Source of the DNA: a virus
Length of the DNA stretch: 40,731 nucleotides
Reading direction: 5' to 3' (one strand)
Virus record (IMG/VR): IMGVR_UViG_3300027833_000100
Span: 1 to 40,731 of that record
In this document: positions 14,880 to 22,677 of the stretch, piece by piece
Position numbering within the stretch: position 1 is the first letter of the stretch
How the letters are laid out: each line of letters opens with the position of its first letter
Program-made: the position numbers and the translations under genes
The notes under the pieces: generated by a model
The model's database searches: none
What the model was told of the DNA's origin: nothing
What the model saw: only the letters and a program-made list of their open reading frames with translations

Positions 14880-14892
14880 GTGTCACAGACAC
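14880..14892 (-). promoter_or_regulatory. Perfect 5-bp hairpin with 3-base loop upstream of the scaffold gene
   Basis: The minus strand reads GTGTC-TGT-GACAC in an AT-rich 91-base spacer between the MuF-RNAP gene and the scaffold gene. N4 virion RNAP recognises 5-7 bp hairpins with 3-base loops and a central purine; this one has that shape, with a central G. It could be a virion RNAP promoter or only local mRNA structure. No other perfect example was seen. Confidence 0.25.
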
Positions 14893-14927
14893 GTTTATTT
14901 ATTTAGTCATATAGCTATTACAAATAT

Positions 14928-17900
14928 CTATGGACCGATACCATACCAATCGTTTCCTTTTCGTATGGGTTCGAGTAATTCTTTCGGAGTAATTTTATTA
15001 TCAGGGTCTATTAATCCGTCTTCTTTAGCTCTTCTTAAGTATTTATTATATGTCGCCCTTGACATACCTGACTTTCGCATCTCTGCAAGAGTCTGTTTAA
15101 TCGTCCCTTGTTTTAACGAATCTGCATAGATTTGTCTTAAGGCCGATTTAGCGGGAACCGCTTCACCAAGGTTCGAGAAGAAAGCATCGTGGATTGTTCC
15201 AGTGTCTACTTTATTCTTCCTCCCCCAAAGGTGGAATTGTCTAACAATCGAAGCGTCATTGCTATGATTGCCATTAACACCAAGACCTATTGAAGCATCC
15301 TGTATACTGGATTGCGACATTAGTTTACCGTCTTTTGATGGTGATTCATAAATATTGAAGACTTTCTTTCCGGTAACAGGGTCTTTAAAGTCTATTCTTG
15401 TCTGTTCTTTTACTCGATATCTTTGCATCATTTTCTTACCGTCAAATGTCACCCACGGGATGTCAACTGACCCTGACTCTGCAACATAGTCTTTTGCAAC
15501 GTCTTTCCAGAATTTGATAAATTTACCAGTAACAGGAACCTCTTGTTCGAGTTTAGCACTCATAATCTTAGATATCTTATCAAACAAACGAGTACCGATT
15601 AGGTCACCTGTTTCGTCTTTAAGTTTAGCTAAGAACATGTGCATGTCCTCGGAATTCTTTACACCGTCTCTGAACTCTGCACGAGCAGTTTCATATAACG
15701 AGTCAGTGATGGAAGTACCTTCTTTAGAAGATAATACCACTTTCTTTTTGATTTCTCGTAATTCATCGATTCGAGACCAATTCTTTCTATCCATTTCAAA
15801 GCTTATCTTAGCGTCTATAGCCTTCTTAAACTTGTCAACCTCTTTAGTAGATATAGCTATCTTGCCTTTCTTAGCAAGAACTTTAGCAAACTGATTAGCA
15901 ACGTTAGCAGACTTAGTAGCATCCCCGGCACCGTAAAAGGCAACCATGTTTTGATTCTTTGCCGCTTTCATTAAGTCAGTCCAATCTAAATCCATATCGG
16001 CTAATTCAGGTATAGCTAAAAACTCAGCATCATCAACAGTGCGTTTCGCAATTTCATCATAGAGTCTTTGTTTCTTTGATGTTTGTAATACATTAGATAA
16101 CTCGGCGGAGGCCCTGTCACCTGTAGATAAAGATATAATCTGCGCTCCACTAGAGGAAGCATCGTTTTCTATCATCATCTTTGTTTTGTATTGTGCTAGT
16201 CGTTGTCGTTGTGCGTTAGTCCATAGAGACTTATTAGTAACCATTTCACCATTCATATGCCTGTGTATACGAGTATACTCAAGAGCTAGTCTAGCTAACT
16301 TACCAACTTCCTTATCTTCAGTAACCGCTACAAGAGGGTTAGATAAGAATTCTTTGATACGCCTATCTGGTTGTGTTGGAGACATCATAGCCTCACCAAT
16401 TTGAAGTAAGTTCTTTTCTTGGTCTTTAAAAGCTTTTATTCTACCTTGATTAGTTAATGTGTTTAAAGGATTACCTATAAGAGCGCCAATTTGAACTTGT
16501 AGTTCTTCTACCGCATCCGCATTGATAGCTATTTCTCTAGCAGTGTTTAAGAAGGGCCTAACAGCCTCTCCTTTAGTAGGTGTAAGCAAACCACGATGAT
16601 AAACACGTCCACGAAAGTCTATTGAAGCATCAACAGAGAAAGACTGTCCTTTTTGTCTATAATACTTAGCTGTAGCCATAACGCCACGACCATCATTACC
16701 ACGACCAATAAAGAGTTTCTTCATTTCGTTAAGTTCATCCCACTTCTTAGCTTCCCCTCTTTTATCTTTAAAGTAGACGAGCCGTTCTGTAAAGTCGAAA
16801 AATTCAGGGTCAACCTCATATTTAACTGAGTTAGCATGATTAAGCATTTTAGCCATGTCGCGGTCAATTTGTGTTGGGTCATAGTCTCTATAAACCTTCT
16901 CAGATACAACCGGCATCTTAGTCTTTCTACCACGAGCATCATAGAACTCTTTAGAGCCAGCTTTAGCATAAACTTTGTTCTTGTTATCGTGATAACCGAA
17001 TCGTCTAGCTGTACGAGCCTTCTCTGAAGCAATCTGTAGCTGTCTCATTGGACCATTAACAATAGTGAGCTGTCTAGTAACATTAACACCACGCATAGCG
17101 GTATTACTAGAAGGCCTACCTGTCATTAGGTCAATAGGAGAGGACGTACCAATGTCTCTGATTGTAGTTGTTCTTATCATTCCTTGTTGTTCAAAGGACT
17201 TGATTATCTTACTACCATCTCTGTGGAAATCTTTAAGACTTTTAGAACGAAATAAATTTAAATCACCCAGTTCATCATCAAACAACTGTCCGATTTTAAT
17301 AGCTAACATGTCATAGTCAGCACCATCCGCAGTAGCAATAGCTTCCATAGCTTTGGCAGTAGCATTAATAGATTTGTCTTTTAAGGCAACTTTAGCTTTA
17401 GCCCTACGTCTTGCGTATAAGAATTCTAAATCAAGTAGCTCTCGAGTATTACCTCTTAACTTCGCTAGTTGGCTTGTAAACCAAGAATCACTTGGAGGCT
17501 TCTTGGCAAATAAAGCTTGTAGCTTTCTCTTTTGCTTAACGCCCGGAATGTTATCAATAAGTTTGTTCTTAAGGTTAGTTATAGAAGGATAACGATTAAT
17601 AATAGGTTGTGTATAAGCCGCTATAGGAGCCTTACCACTAAAGTAAGCTTTCTTAGCAAGCCTTGCACCCTCTCTGCCACGCCATAATTCAATGTATCTG
17701 TTGTCGGCAATCTGAGAATCAATTAATTCACCAATAGTATACTTTTTATTAAAGATGAATACGGCAGGGTCATTATCGAGTGCTTGGTTTAAACCACCAA
17801 ATAACTTACCTCTATCGGCAGACCTATTAAACATAAGTGTACCTAAGTCTTGTACGGAGTTAAGTGTAAACTTTCTGAATACAGAAGTAGGTTTACCCCA

Positions 17901-19367
17901 AGCTTCACCAGAAGTATTGTATCTAGTAAATGTTTGTCGCATAACATCTGTAATAACAGAACGTTGATTGATTGATATGTCTTTGCCCAAGTCTTCAACG
18001 AAGTTTGTGATATAGTTCTTTTGAAAGTCTGTAAGACTGTCACTAGCGGTTACTCTTGCTAAACGCTCAGTAAGTATTTCAGGCTCTTGAATCTGCAGAT
18101 GTCTACCGGCACCACTTGTATAATTAGCACCTTCTGCGTTCATTACAGCACCGTCACGGTTATTCTTAAAAGCTCTACGACTGCCTTGTTTCTGAGATAA
18201 AGAGTTACCCTTGAAATCTGTTAAGGCGAGTGCTTGAGCATTTTCTGCCGCATCGTTTTTAAAGTGAGCTTTTAAAGCCGCAGTATTAGATTTGGATTTC
18301 ATTAATTCATCTGGAGTATTAAAGTCCAAACTTACAACACTATCATTTTTGGCTGTAGGTCTTTTAACTGTTTTATTACCTCGTCTCATTAAACCTTGTA
18401 AAGACAAAGCCTTGCCTAAAGGTGAAACAAATTCAGAAGCTTTAAGCCTACCTGATTGGAATAGTTTTGCTTGACGCTCACCGCCGAGTTGTTTAACTTG
18501 TACATCAGTGCCTTGTCGCCTTAACCAAGTCGTGTAATCTTTAATTTTACTAACCTTGCCATCAAGCTCTGCCGTTTTAATTTTCTTAAGGTTTCTAGAT
18601 TTAATATTCTTTGATTTAATCGCTTCAAGCTCGTCTTTAGCTTTAATAACTGGCACCATTGTACTACGGCAGTTCCAGTGTAAAGGAGGTTGATAACGCC
18701 TGTCATTGATATCATATAGTTGCCCATTGTGGTAAGAACAAATCGCACTTGTACGACCATCTAATATAGCAGTAAACATATAACCTTTGATTACTTCTGC
18801 ATTAGCTTCCATTACTTGATTCAACGCATTGGTTTGTGTTGTAGTAATAGATGTCCTTGTTAGTGTTTTAGCCTGATGTTCTGTTATTTTAGTTGTCTTC
18901 ATAACATCTTTAATAATTTCATTTTGGGTTAAACCCTTGGCTAGTCCACCTTTAACTTTTTGTTGTATACGAACCAATTCACCAGCGGCAATATTGCTAG
19001 TGTTCTTCTTAAGAGTTCTAACACCCTTAATTTGTGGTCCTGTTATTTCTGCTAGAAGCGCCTTAGTCTTGGGCTTCTGTATTCGATAGAACTTTTTTAG
19101 TTCAGCATCGAGGTTGTTCTTGTGAAAGACCCTTTGTGAGTTGGAGAACTCTTTTAGGCTTTTATCATTATGACCTAATAGTTCTTTTCCGAAGCGAGTT
19201 ACTTCAGGTTTCACATCAGCACGGATATCCCCTTTTAAAAGGTCTCTCAAATTCCGTTTGTGTTTCTTTATTATGACACGGTTCTGTTTCTGAACACCGT
19301 TTTCATATAGTCGGATGTCACCATTGTGGTCAACTATCCTATCAAAAATCTTTTCGTTAATCGACAT
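14928..19367 (-). CDS. MuF/SPP1 gp7-type minor head protein fused to a single-subunit RNA polymerase
   Basis: A 1479-residue protein. Residues about 85-245 are a MuF-like domain: TRTSITTTQTNALNQVMEAN, FTAILDGRTSAICSYHNGQ, then PPLHWNCRSTMVPV. Residues about 245-830 are Lys/Arg-rich and unrecognised. Residues about 835-1440 carry the T7/N4-type polymerase motifs: NHANSVKYEV, DFRGRVYHRG (917-926), motif A NDASSSGAQ (Asp1069), motif B KNQNMVAFYG (Lys1137, Tyr1145), WVTFDG...Y...TR (1305-1324), HSNDASIVR (His1368) and motif C TIHDAFF (Asp1394). All three catalytic positions are present; the T7 Arg627 position is Met. MuF proteins sit inside the capsid at the portal, so this should be a virion RNAP ejected with the DNA. 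The start at 19367 has GGAG 8 bases upstream; a GTG at 19412 would begin inside a hairpin. Portal lies upstream, scaffold downstream. Confidence 0.93.
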   Translation of the reverse strand: MSINEKIFDRIVDHNGDIRLYENGVQKQNRVIIKKHKRNLRDLLKGDIRADVKPEVTRFGKELLGHNDKSLKEFSNSQRVFHKNNLDAELKKFYRIQKPKTKALLAEITGPQIKGVRTLKKNTSNIAAGELVRIQQKVKGGLAKGLTQNEIIKDVMKTTKITEHQAKTLTRTSITTTQTNALNQVMEANAEVIKGYMFTAILDGRTSAICSYHNGQLYDINDRRYQPPLHWNCRSTMVPVIKAKDELEAIKSKNIKSRNLKKIKTAELDGKVSKIKDYTTWLRRQGTDVQVKQLGGERQAKLFQSGRLKASEFVSPLGKALSLQGLMRRGNKTVKRPTAKNDSVVSLDFNTPDELMKSKSNTAALKAHFKNDAAENAQALALTDFKGNSLSQKQGSRRAFKNNRDGAVMNAEGANYTSGAGRHLQIQEPEILTERLARVTASDSLTDFQKNYITNFVEDLGKDISINQRSVITDVMRQTFTRYNTSGEAWGKPTSVFRKFTLNSVQDLGTLMFNRSADRGKLFGGLNQALDNDPAVFIFNKKYTIGELIDSQIADNRYIELWRGREGARLAKKAYFSGKAPIAAYTQPIINRYPSITNLKNKLIDNIPGVKQKRKLQALFAKKPPSDSWFTSQLAKLRGNTRELLDLEFLYARRRAKAKVALKDKSINATAKAMEAIATADGADYDMLAIKIGQLFDDELGDLNLFRSKSLKDFHRDGSKIIKSFEQQGMIRTTTIRDIGTSSPIDLMTGRPSSNTAMRGVNVTRQLTIVNGPMRQLQIASEKARTARRFGYHDNKNKVYAKAGSKEFYDARGRKTKMPVVSEKVYRDYDPTQIDRDMAKMLNHANSVKYEVDPEFFDFTERLVYFKDKRGEAKKWDELNEMKKLFIGRGNDGRGVMATAKYYRQKGQSFSVDASIDFRGRVYHRGLLTPTKGEAVRPFLNTAREIAINADAVEELQVQIGALIGNPLNTLTNQGRIKAFKDQEKNLLQIGEAMMSPTQPDRRIKEFLSNPLVAVTEDKEVGKLARLALEYTRIHRHMNGEMVTNKSLWTNAQRQRLAQYKTKMMIENDASSSGAQIISLSTGDRASAELSNVLQTSKKQRLYDEIAKRTVDDAEFLAIPELADMDLDWTDLMKAAKNQNMVAFYGAGDATKSANVANQFAKVLAKKGKIAISTKEVDKFKKAIDAKISFEMDRKNWSRIDELREIKKKVVLSSKEGTSITDSLYETARAEFRDGVKNSEDMHMFLAKLKDETGDLIGTRLFDKISKIMSAKLEQEVPVTGKFIKFWKDVAKDYVAESGSVDIPWVTFDGKKMMQRYRVKEQTRIDFKDPVTGKKVFNIYESPSKDGKLMSQSSIQDASIGLGVNGNHSNDASIVRQFHLWGRKNKVDTGTIHDAFFSNLGEAVPAKSALRQIYADSLKQGTIKQTLAEMRKSGMSRATYNKYLRRAKEDGLIDPDNKITPKELLEPIRKGNDWYGIGP

Positions 19368-19406
19368 AGTATCTTCTCCATTACTATAATTCGTGGATGT
19401 GTAGTC

Positions 19407-19426
19407 GGCCACCCCTAAGGGTGACC
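19407..19426 (-). other. Hairpin between portal and MuF-RNAP genes
   Basis: The minus strand forms an 8-bp stem GGTCACCC/GGGTGGCC with a TTAG loop. The arms closely match those of the two terminators at 229-250 and 6054-6075, but there is no T tract. It may reduce readthrough from portal into the MuF-RNAP gene or act as an mRNA processing or stability element. Confidence 0.5.
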
Positions 19427-19433
19427 TAAGAAT

Positions 19434-21005
19434 TTATTCTTCGTCTAGATTGATGTCTTCGTCACTAGGCGTATTTGTCAAAGGGTCTGTCTGTATAGCT
19501 TGAATAGCTTCTTCATCGTCATAATCAGCAGGAAGAAAGTCATTATACTTCGCAATGTTGATAAATGTATCACGAGAAATAATACCACTTTGGTACCATT
19601 CTGATACTAGACGCATAGAGCCTTCTCCACCTACAGTAGCGGCAAAGTCGGCAGACAGTTGGAATTCAATATCATTACCTGTATAGGCAGTGTCGTATTT
19701 CCAGTTAATCATAAAGGCTAGTATTTCTTGCATAGTGCCAGATATCTTAGCGTTCATTGTTCCTAATTGAGCAGTCTGAGAAGCATTACGAATCTCTAAA
19801 GCAACACCAGAAGCGGCTTGTTCGGGGGATAACATACGTATTCCCATTTTGGCCATTTCAGTAACAGTAGCTTCAATAGCTCTGTCCATGTCTGATAATG
19901 CGCCAGTAGGTGTTTCTAATACAGTAATGCTTTCATCTTTACGAACACGTAACCAAGTACCTAAACCTGCCCCTACTAGTTCTTCAAACTCTTCGTCAGT
20001 CATGTCAGATTGTACAACAGGGGTATAAGTAGCCGCACCCATTAAAAGGTGGTTTCTACGAGATACTTTATTATACAAAGCAACTTCACGGTCTATCAAA
20101 GGCATTAACACTGGTTCAACGGGTTCTAACTGTCCATTTAAAGGAAAGGCGGGTATTCTAGTCAAACGTTCACCAAACTTCATTGGATAAACTGTATCAT
20201 ATAATTGGAATCCACCATCAGCAGAGTCTTCGTACTCTTGTTGTATAACACCATTTAGTGATTCTACTTCATGTGAGCCGTGAGCCTTTTTGTAGTAGTC
20301 TAGTACTAAGTAACCTTGCTCATCTAAGTAATGGTCACAAACAGTATCAATATAGTTGGGGTGCCAAGGATTATCTTGAGTATACTCTTCTGTTATGTAT
20401 CGGGTAGTCCAACGTGAGAGAGACTTAACACGAGTAACTGGATGTGTCTTTACCTGTACGTTAATAACGTTTTCAGCCTTAATCAAAACAGGATAAGGAG
20501 AAATCATCATTCTTTCTTCAGGTGTCATCATTTCTAATTCTATATCAGAAATAGTAGGTCTATCAATATAAACCCAAGCACGAGAAGTTTGTAATTCCTC
20601 CCAAATAGCGGCATCTAAAAAGTTAAATAAAGAAGCACCGTCCAGTGTAATATCTTTTGTAACCCAATCATACGCTTCATCAGGCAGTTCCTCTGGAAGA
20701 GTTAAGGAAGAAGGTTTTCGTAATAAAGCACTAATAAGAACACGAGCATACTGGGTTGTTAGGCCCGGCAGTTCGCCTTCTGATTTGTAAAAATCGTATT
20801 GTGCTTGTGACATACTGGGGCTAAAAGGCAACAATAAGTTTGAGTAATCGTGTTCAATATATTCATCATGGGCTTTAGCGTGAGCCTCACCTTGAAGTAC
20901 CGCACGAGCCTTTTTCCATAGTGGTTTAAGTGACAAATAAGAAGCACTTGGAGTCTCAACACCACGTTTCTGCGTATTAGCCGCAGTCTTAATAAGAGCC
21001 ATCAT
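19434..21005 (-). CDS. Portal protein (DUF4055 type)
   Basis: A 523-residue portal protein, the dodecameric ring through which DNA is packaged and ejected. The sequence fits the DUF4055 portal family: PSASYLSLKPLWKKARAVLQGE near the start, YARVLISALLRKPSSL, a wing and stem rich in charged strands, and NHLLMGAATYTPVVQSDMTDEE with a downstream EQAASGVALEIRNASQTAQLG helix, then an acidic tail (PSDEDINLDEE). Two adjacent ATGs follow AAGGAG; the second (21002) has the better spacing. It is the first head gene after the tandem promoter-like elements, and the MuF partner is next. No terminase gene is seen in the window. Confidence 0.88.
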   Translation of the reverse strand: MMALIKTAANTQKRGVETPSASYLSLKPLWKKARAVLQGEAHAKAHDEYIEHDYSNLLLPFSPSMSQAQYDFYKSEGELPGLTTQYARVLISALLRKPSSLTLPEELPDEAYDWVTKDITLDGASLFNFLDAAIWEELQTSRAWVYIDRPTISDIELEMMTPEERMMISPYPVLIKAENVINVQVKTHPVTRVKSLSRWTTRYITEEYTQDNPWHPNYIDTVCDHYLDEQGYLVLDYYKKAHGSHEVESLNGVIQQEYEDSADGGFQLYDTVYPMKFGERLTRIPAFPLNGQLEPVEPVLMPLIDREVALYNKVSRRNHLLMGAATYTPVVQSDMTDEEFEELVGAGLGTWLRVRKDESITVLETPTGALSDMDRAIEATVTEMAKMGIRMLSPEQAASGVALEIRNASQTAQLGTMNAKISGTMQEILAFMINWKYDTAYTGNDIEFQLSADFAATVGGEGSMRLVSEWYQSGIISRDTFINIAKYNDFLPADYDDEEAIQAIQTDPLTNTPSDEDINLDEE

Positions 21006-21044
21006 AGTTCTCCTTTGTTGTTATTGTTTAATTAATTATAACTA

Positions 21045-21071
21045 AAAACACCTAATCAAGAGGGGTGTCTT
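21045..21071 (-). other. Leader hairpin before the portal gene
   Basis: The minus strand pairs AAGACACC with GGTGTTTT (one G-U) across an 11-base loop, about 40 bases before the portal ATG and downstream of promoter copy 2. The stem runs into a short T stretch, so weak attenuation is possible. Confidence 0.4.
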
Positions 21072-21131
21072 AAGGTATACTTAAAGATTAACCTTGTAGT
21101 AGTATTAGTATTAGTTAGGGGCGGCTGTGGG

Positions 21132-21150
21132 TCATTATTCCGCCCTATTT
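21132..21150 (-). promoter_or_regulatory. Candidate phage promoter, copy 2 (AAATAGGGCGGAATAATGA)
   Basis: Exact copy of the 19-bp element at 872-890. It lies about 130 bases upstream of the portal start, at the head of the long head-and-tail gene run. It follows a GAGAGA/TCTCTC hairpin, so the order on the transcribed strand is promoter copy 3, hairpin, promoter copy 2, leader, portal. Confidence 0.68.
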
Positions 21151-21169
21151 TCTACCATATAATTAAGTA

Positions 21170-21197
21170 AGAGAGAAAGGTTTTAACCCCCCTCTCT
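21170..21197 (-). terminator. Weak terminator-like hairpin between the tandem promoters
   Basis: AGAGAG pairs with CTCTCT on the minus strand, with an inner GG/CC pair and an A/T-rich loop; TACTTAATTATAT follows. It may end transcripts coming from the lysis genes just before the portal promoter. The T tract is poor. Confidence 0.4.
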
Positions 21198-21238
21198 TTG
21201 ATAGGACTGTCAGACACTTGAGAGCCTGTCCTTTATTA

Positions 21239-21257
21239 TCATTATTCCGCCCTATTT
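21239..21257 (-). promoter_or_regulatory. Candidate phage promoter, copy 3 (AAATAGGGCGGAATAATGA)
   Basis: Third exact copy of the 19-bp element, 107 bases upstream of copy 2 and 17 bases past the M15 peptidase stop. The flanking bases differ from the other copies, so the conserved unit really is about 19 bp. Tandem copies would raise expression of the head genes. Confidence 0.66.
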
Positions 21258-21273
21258 ATTATTTTCCAACAAG

Positions 21274-21681
21274 TTAACCTTGCCAACGTGCTTTGCCATC
21301 TCTGACATCAACATGTGTAAATGTTTTATAGCGTCCTAGGCCACCTTTGTGGAATACGTTTAAATAGTTATATACCTTACTTGCGGGAACACCCTTCACA
21401 ACTATGTCCGCCGCCATCCCCTTTACATGGTAAGAGCCTTTAGCACCACCTACAGCGGCGTTATGTTTTGGGCTTCTGTAACCACTGTTGATTGTTATAG
21501 GGGCATCAAAGTGTGTTCTAATAGATTCTAGCAATTCTAATAGCCTTGGATCTATTCCGTTTTCAGGCATGGTTTGGCTTCCCTTACAAGAAAATTCAGA
21601 TACTTTAAAGTTTTCAGAAAGATATCCTCTTTTTAGAGTAGGTTTAAATATATTAGATAATTTCATTTTACTAAATTTCAT
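21274..21681 (-). CDS. M15-family peptidase endolysin
   Basis: A 135-residue zinc peptidase of the M15 (D-Ala-D-Ala carboxypeptidase/endolysin) type: LSENFKVSEFSCKG, ITINSGYRSPKHNAAVGG, then the metal motif YHVKGMAADI (His85, Asp92) and FTHVDVR (His123). It cuts peptide bridges of peptidoglycan at lysis. The ATG at 21681 overlaps the holin stop (ATGA). It has no signal peptide, so it should depend on the holin just upstream. It belongs to the late transcript that precedes the portal. Confidence 0.9.
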   Translation of the reverse strand: MKFSKMKLSNIFKPTLKRGYLSENFKVSEFSCKGSQTMPENGIDPRLLELLESIRTHFDAPITINSGYRSPKHNAAVGGAKGSYHVKGMAADIVVKGVPASKVYNYLNVFHKGGLGRYKTFTHVDVRDGKARWQG

Positions 21682-22070
21682 TGTTTCCACTTATCCACCA
21701 TTTTCTCGCCAGACCGGCCTACGATGTAACCACCTACACCAATCTGTAATAAGCTCCATAGCTCCGAAGGTAAGTCGATAGAGTAAGTTGTACCTAAAAA
21801 CATGTTTGTTACTGGGAAGAACAAATAGTTAAGAGCAACTATTGCGATGATAACCATCATCAACAAAGGCCTCCATGAGGCTGTTAGCCAGTTAGTTGAC
21901 TTTGCCTCTTCTAAAACAATCTGTCCACGCAGTGCCTCTAGGCTGTCTGTGTGTTCTAATAGTGCAAGTTTAATTTCTTTCTCGACTTGTTTTGACTTAT
22001 CCCCATCTGGAATAAGTCTTTTAACTAGGTCACCCATAATAGGCGCTAATGCTGTAATTAATGGTGTCAT
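21678..22070 (-). CDS. Holin, GTA three-TM type
   Basis: A 130-residue protein with an N-terminal amphipathic part (MTPLITALAPIMGDLVKRLI), a charged helix, the NWLTASWRPLLMMVIIAIVALNYLFFP signature segment, and a final hydrophobic stretch LWSLLQIGVGGYIVGRSGEK. This matches the 3TM holin family first known from gene-transfer agents. It should open the inner membrane for the M15 peptidase encoded directly after it with a 4-base overlap. Confidence 0.88.
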   Translation of the reverse strand: MTPLITALAPIMGDLVKRLIPDGDKSKQVEKEIKLALLEHTDSLEALRGQIVLEEAKSTNWLTASWRPLLMMVIIAIVALNYLFFPVTNMFLGTTYSIDLPSELWSLLQIGVGGYIVGRSGEKMVDKWKQ

Positions 22071-22071
22071 T

Positions 22072-22677
22072 TTATAATCCTTGACTAATGCTAAATTTAT
22101 AGGCGTTAAGCCATTTAGCTTGTTCAGGAGTGTGGTAGCAGTATTGTTTAACTCTACCTACTTCTCCATTTATTTCTGTAACACCATATAATGTGTTATA
22201 ATCACCCCGTTTGTATTCCAAACCGAAGTGTTCTTCTACTACGTCAGGATCTGCTGAAAAGTAATAATCTACAAAGCTTGTAGCTTTTTCAGGACAAGGT
22301 CTTCCGTATTCTGCGTAATTTTCTGCATAGAAATACACTTCACATCCTTCTGGTAAATAAGAAGGGTCTTCACCTTTATGCAGATAATATGCCCTTAAGT
22401 AGCTTTCTGCAGAAGTTAAAGAGAATTTTCTGGCAGTTAGTAATGCGTGATTACCTAACAGTCTTCTAGAAAAACCCCTAGGTAAACAACAGGTTACCAT
22501 TTCTTCTTCTACTACTTCATGCCATACGGGTGAAGATATGGATATGTAGTTTCTTCTTTTAGCCCAAGGAAATACTGCTTGTAGCGTATCGTATATTTCT
22601 TGAGGCTGTTCTGAGTGAAAGTAAGTTTGCCTTACGTTTTCCCCACTTACACATTCTTCTGAAGGAGAGCCTATCAT
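22072..22677 (-). CDS. Hypothetical protein (201 aa)
   Basis: A 201-residue protein rich in aromatic and acidic residues, with six cysteines (including a CC pair at about residues 63-64). It has no membrane segment, and I do not recognise the family. It lies between the predicted tail-tip/fibre genes and the holin, overlapping the 65-residue gene by 4 bases (ATGA). The segment VDYYFSADPDVVEEHFGLEY may form part of a globular fold. A fibre-associated or accessory lysis role is possible from position only. Confidence 0.72.
   Translation of the reverse strand: MIGSPSEECVSGENVRQTYFHSEQPQEIYDTLQAVFPWAKRRNYISISSPVWHEVVEEEMVTCCLPRGFSRRLLGNHALLTARKFSLTSAESYLRAYYLHKGEDPSYLPEGCEVYFYAENYAEYGRPCPEKATSFVDYYFSADPDVVEEHFGLEYKRGDYNTLYGVTEINGEVGRVKQYCYHTPEQAKWLNAYKFSISQGL

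Noticed and set aside
14928-16600. The possibility that the polymerase part of the MuF gene is a remnant of a decayed RNAP gene
   Set aside because: The frame is open throughout, the three catalytic positions and several secondary motifs are intact in order, and the gene has a proper start and neighbours.
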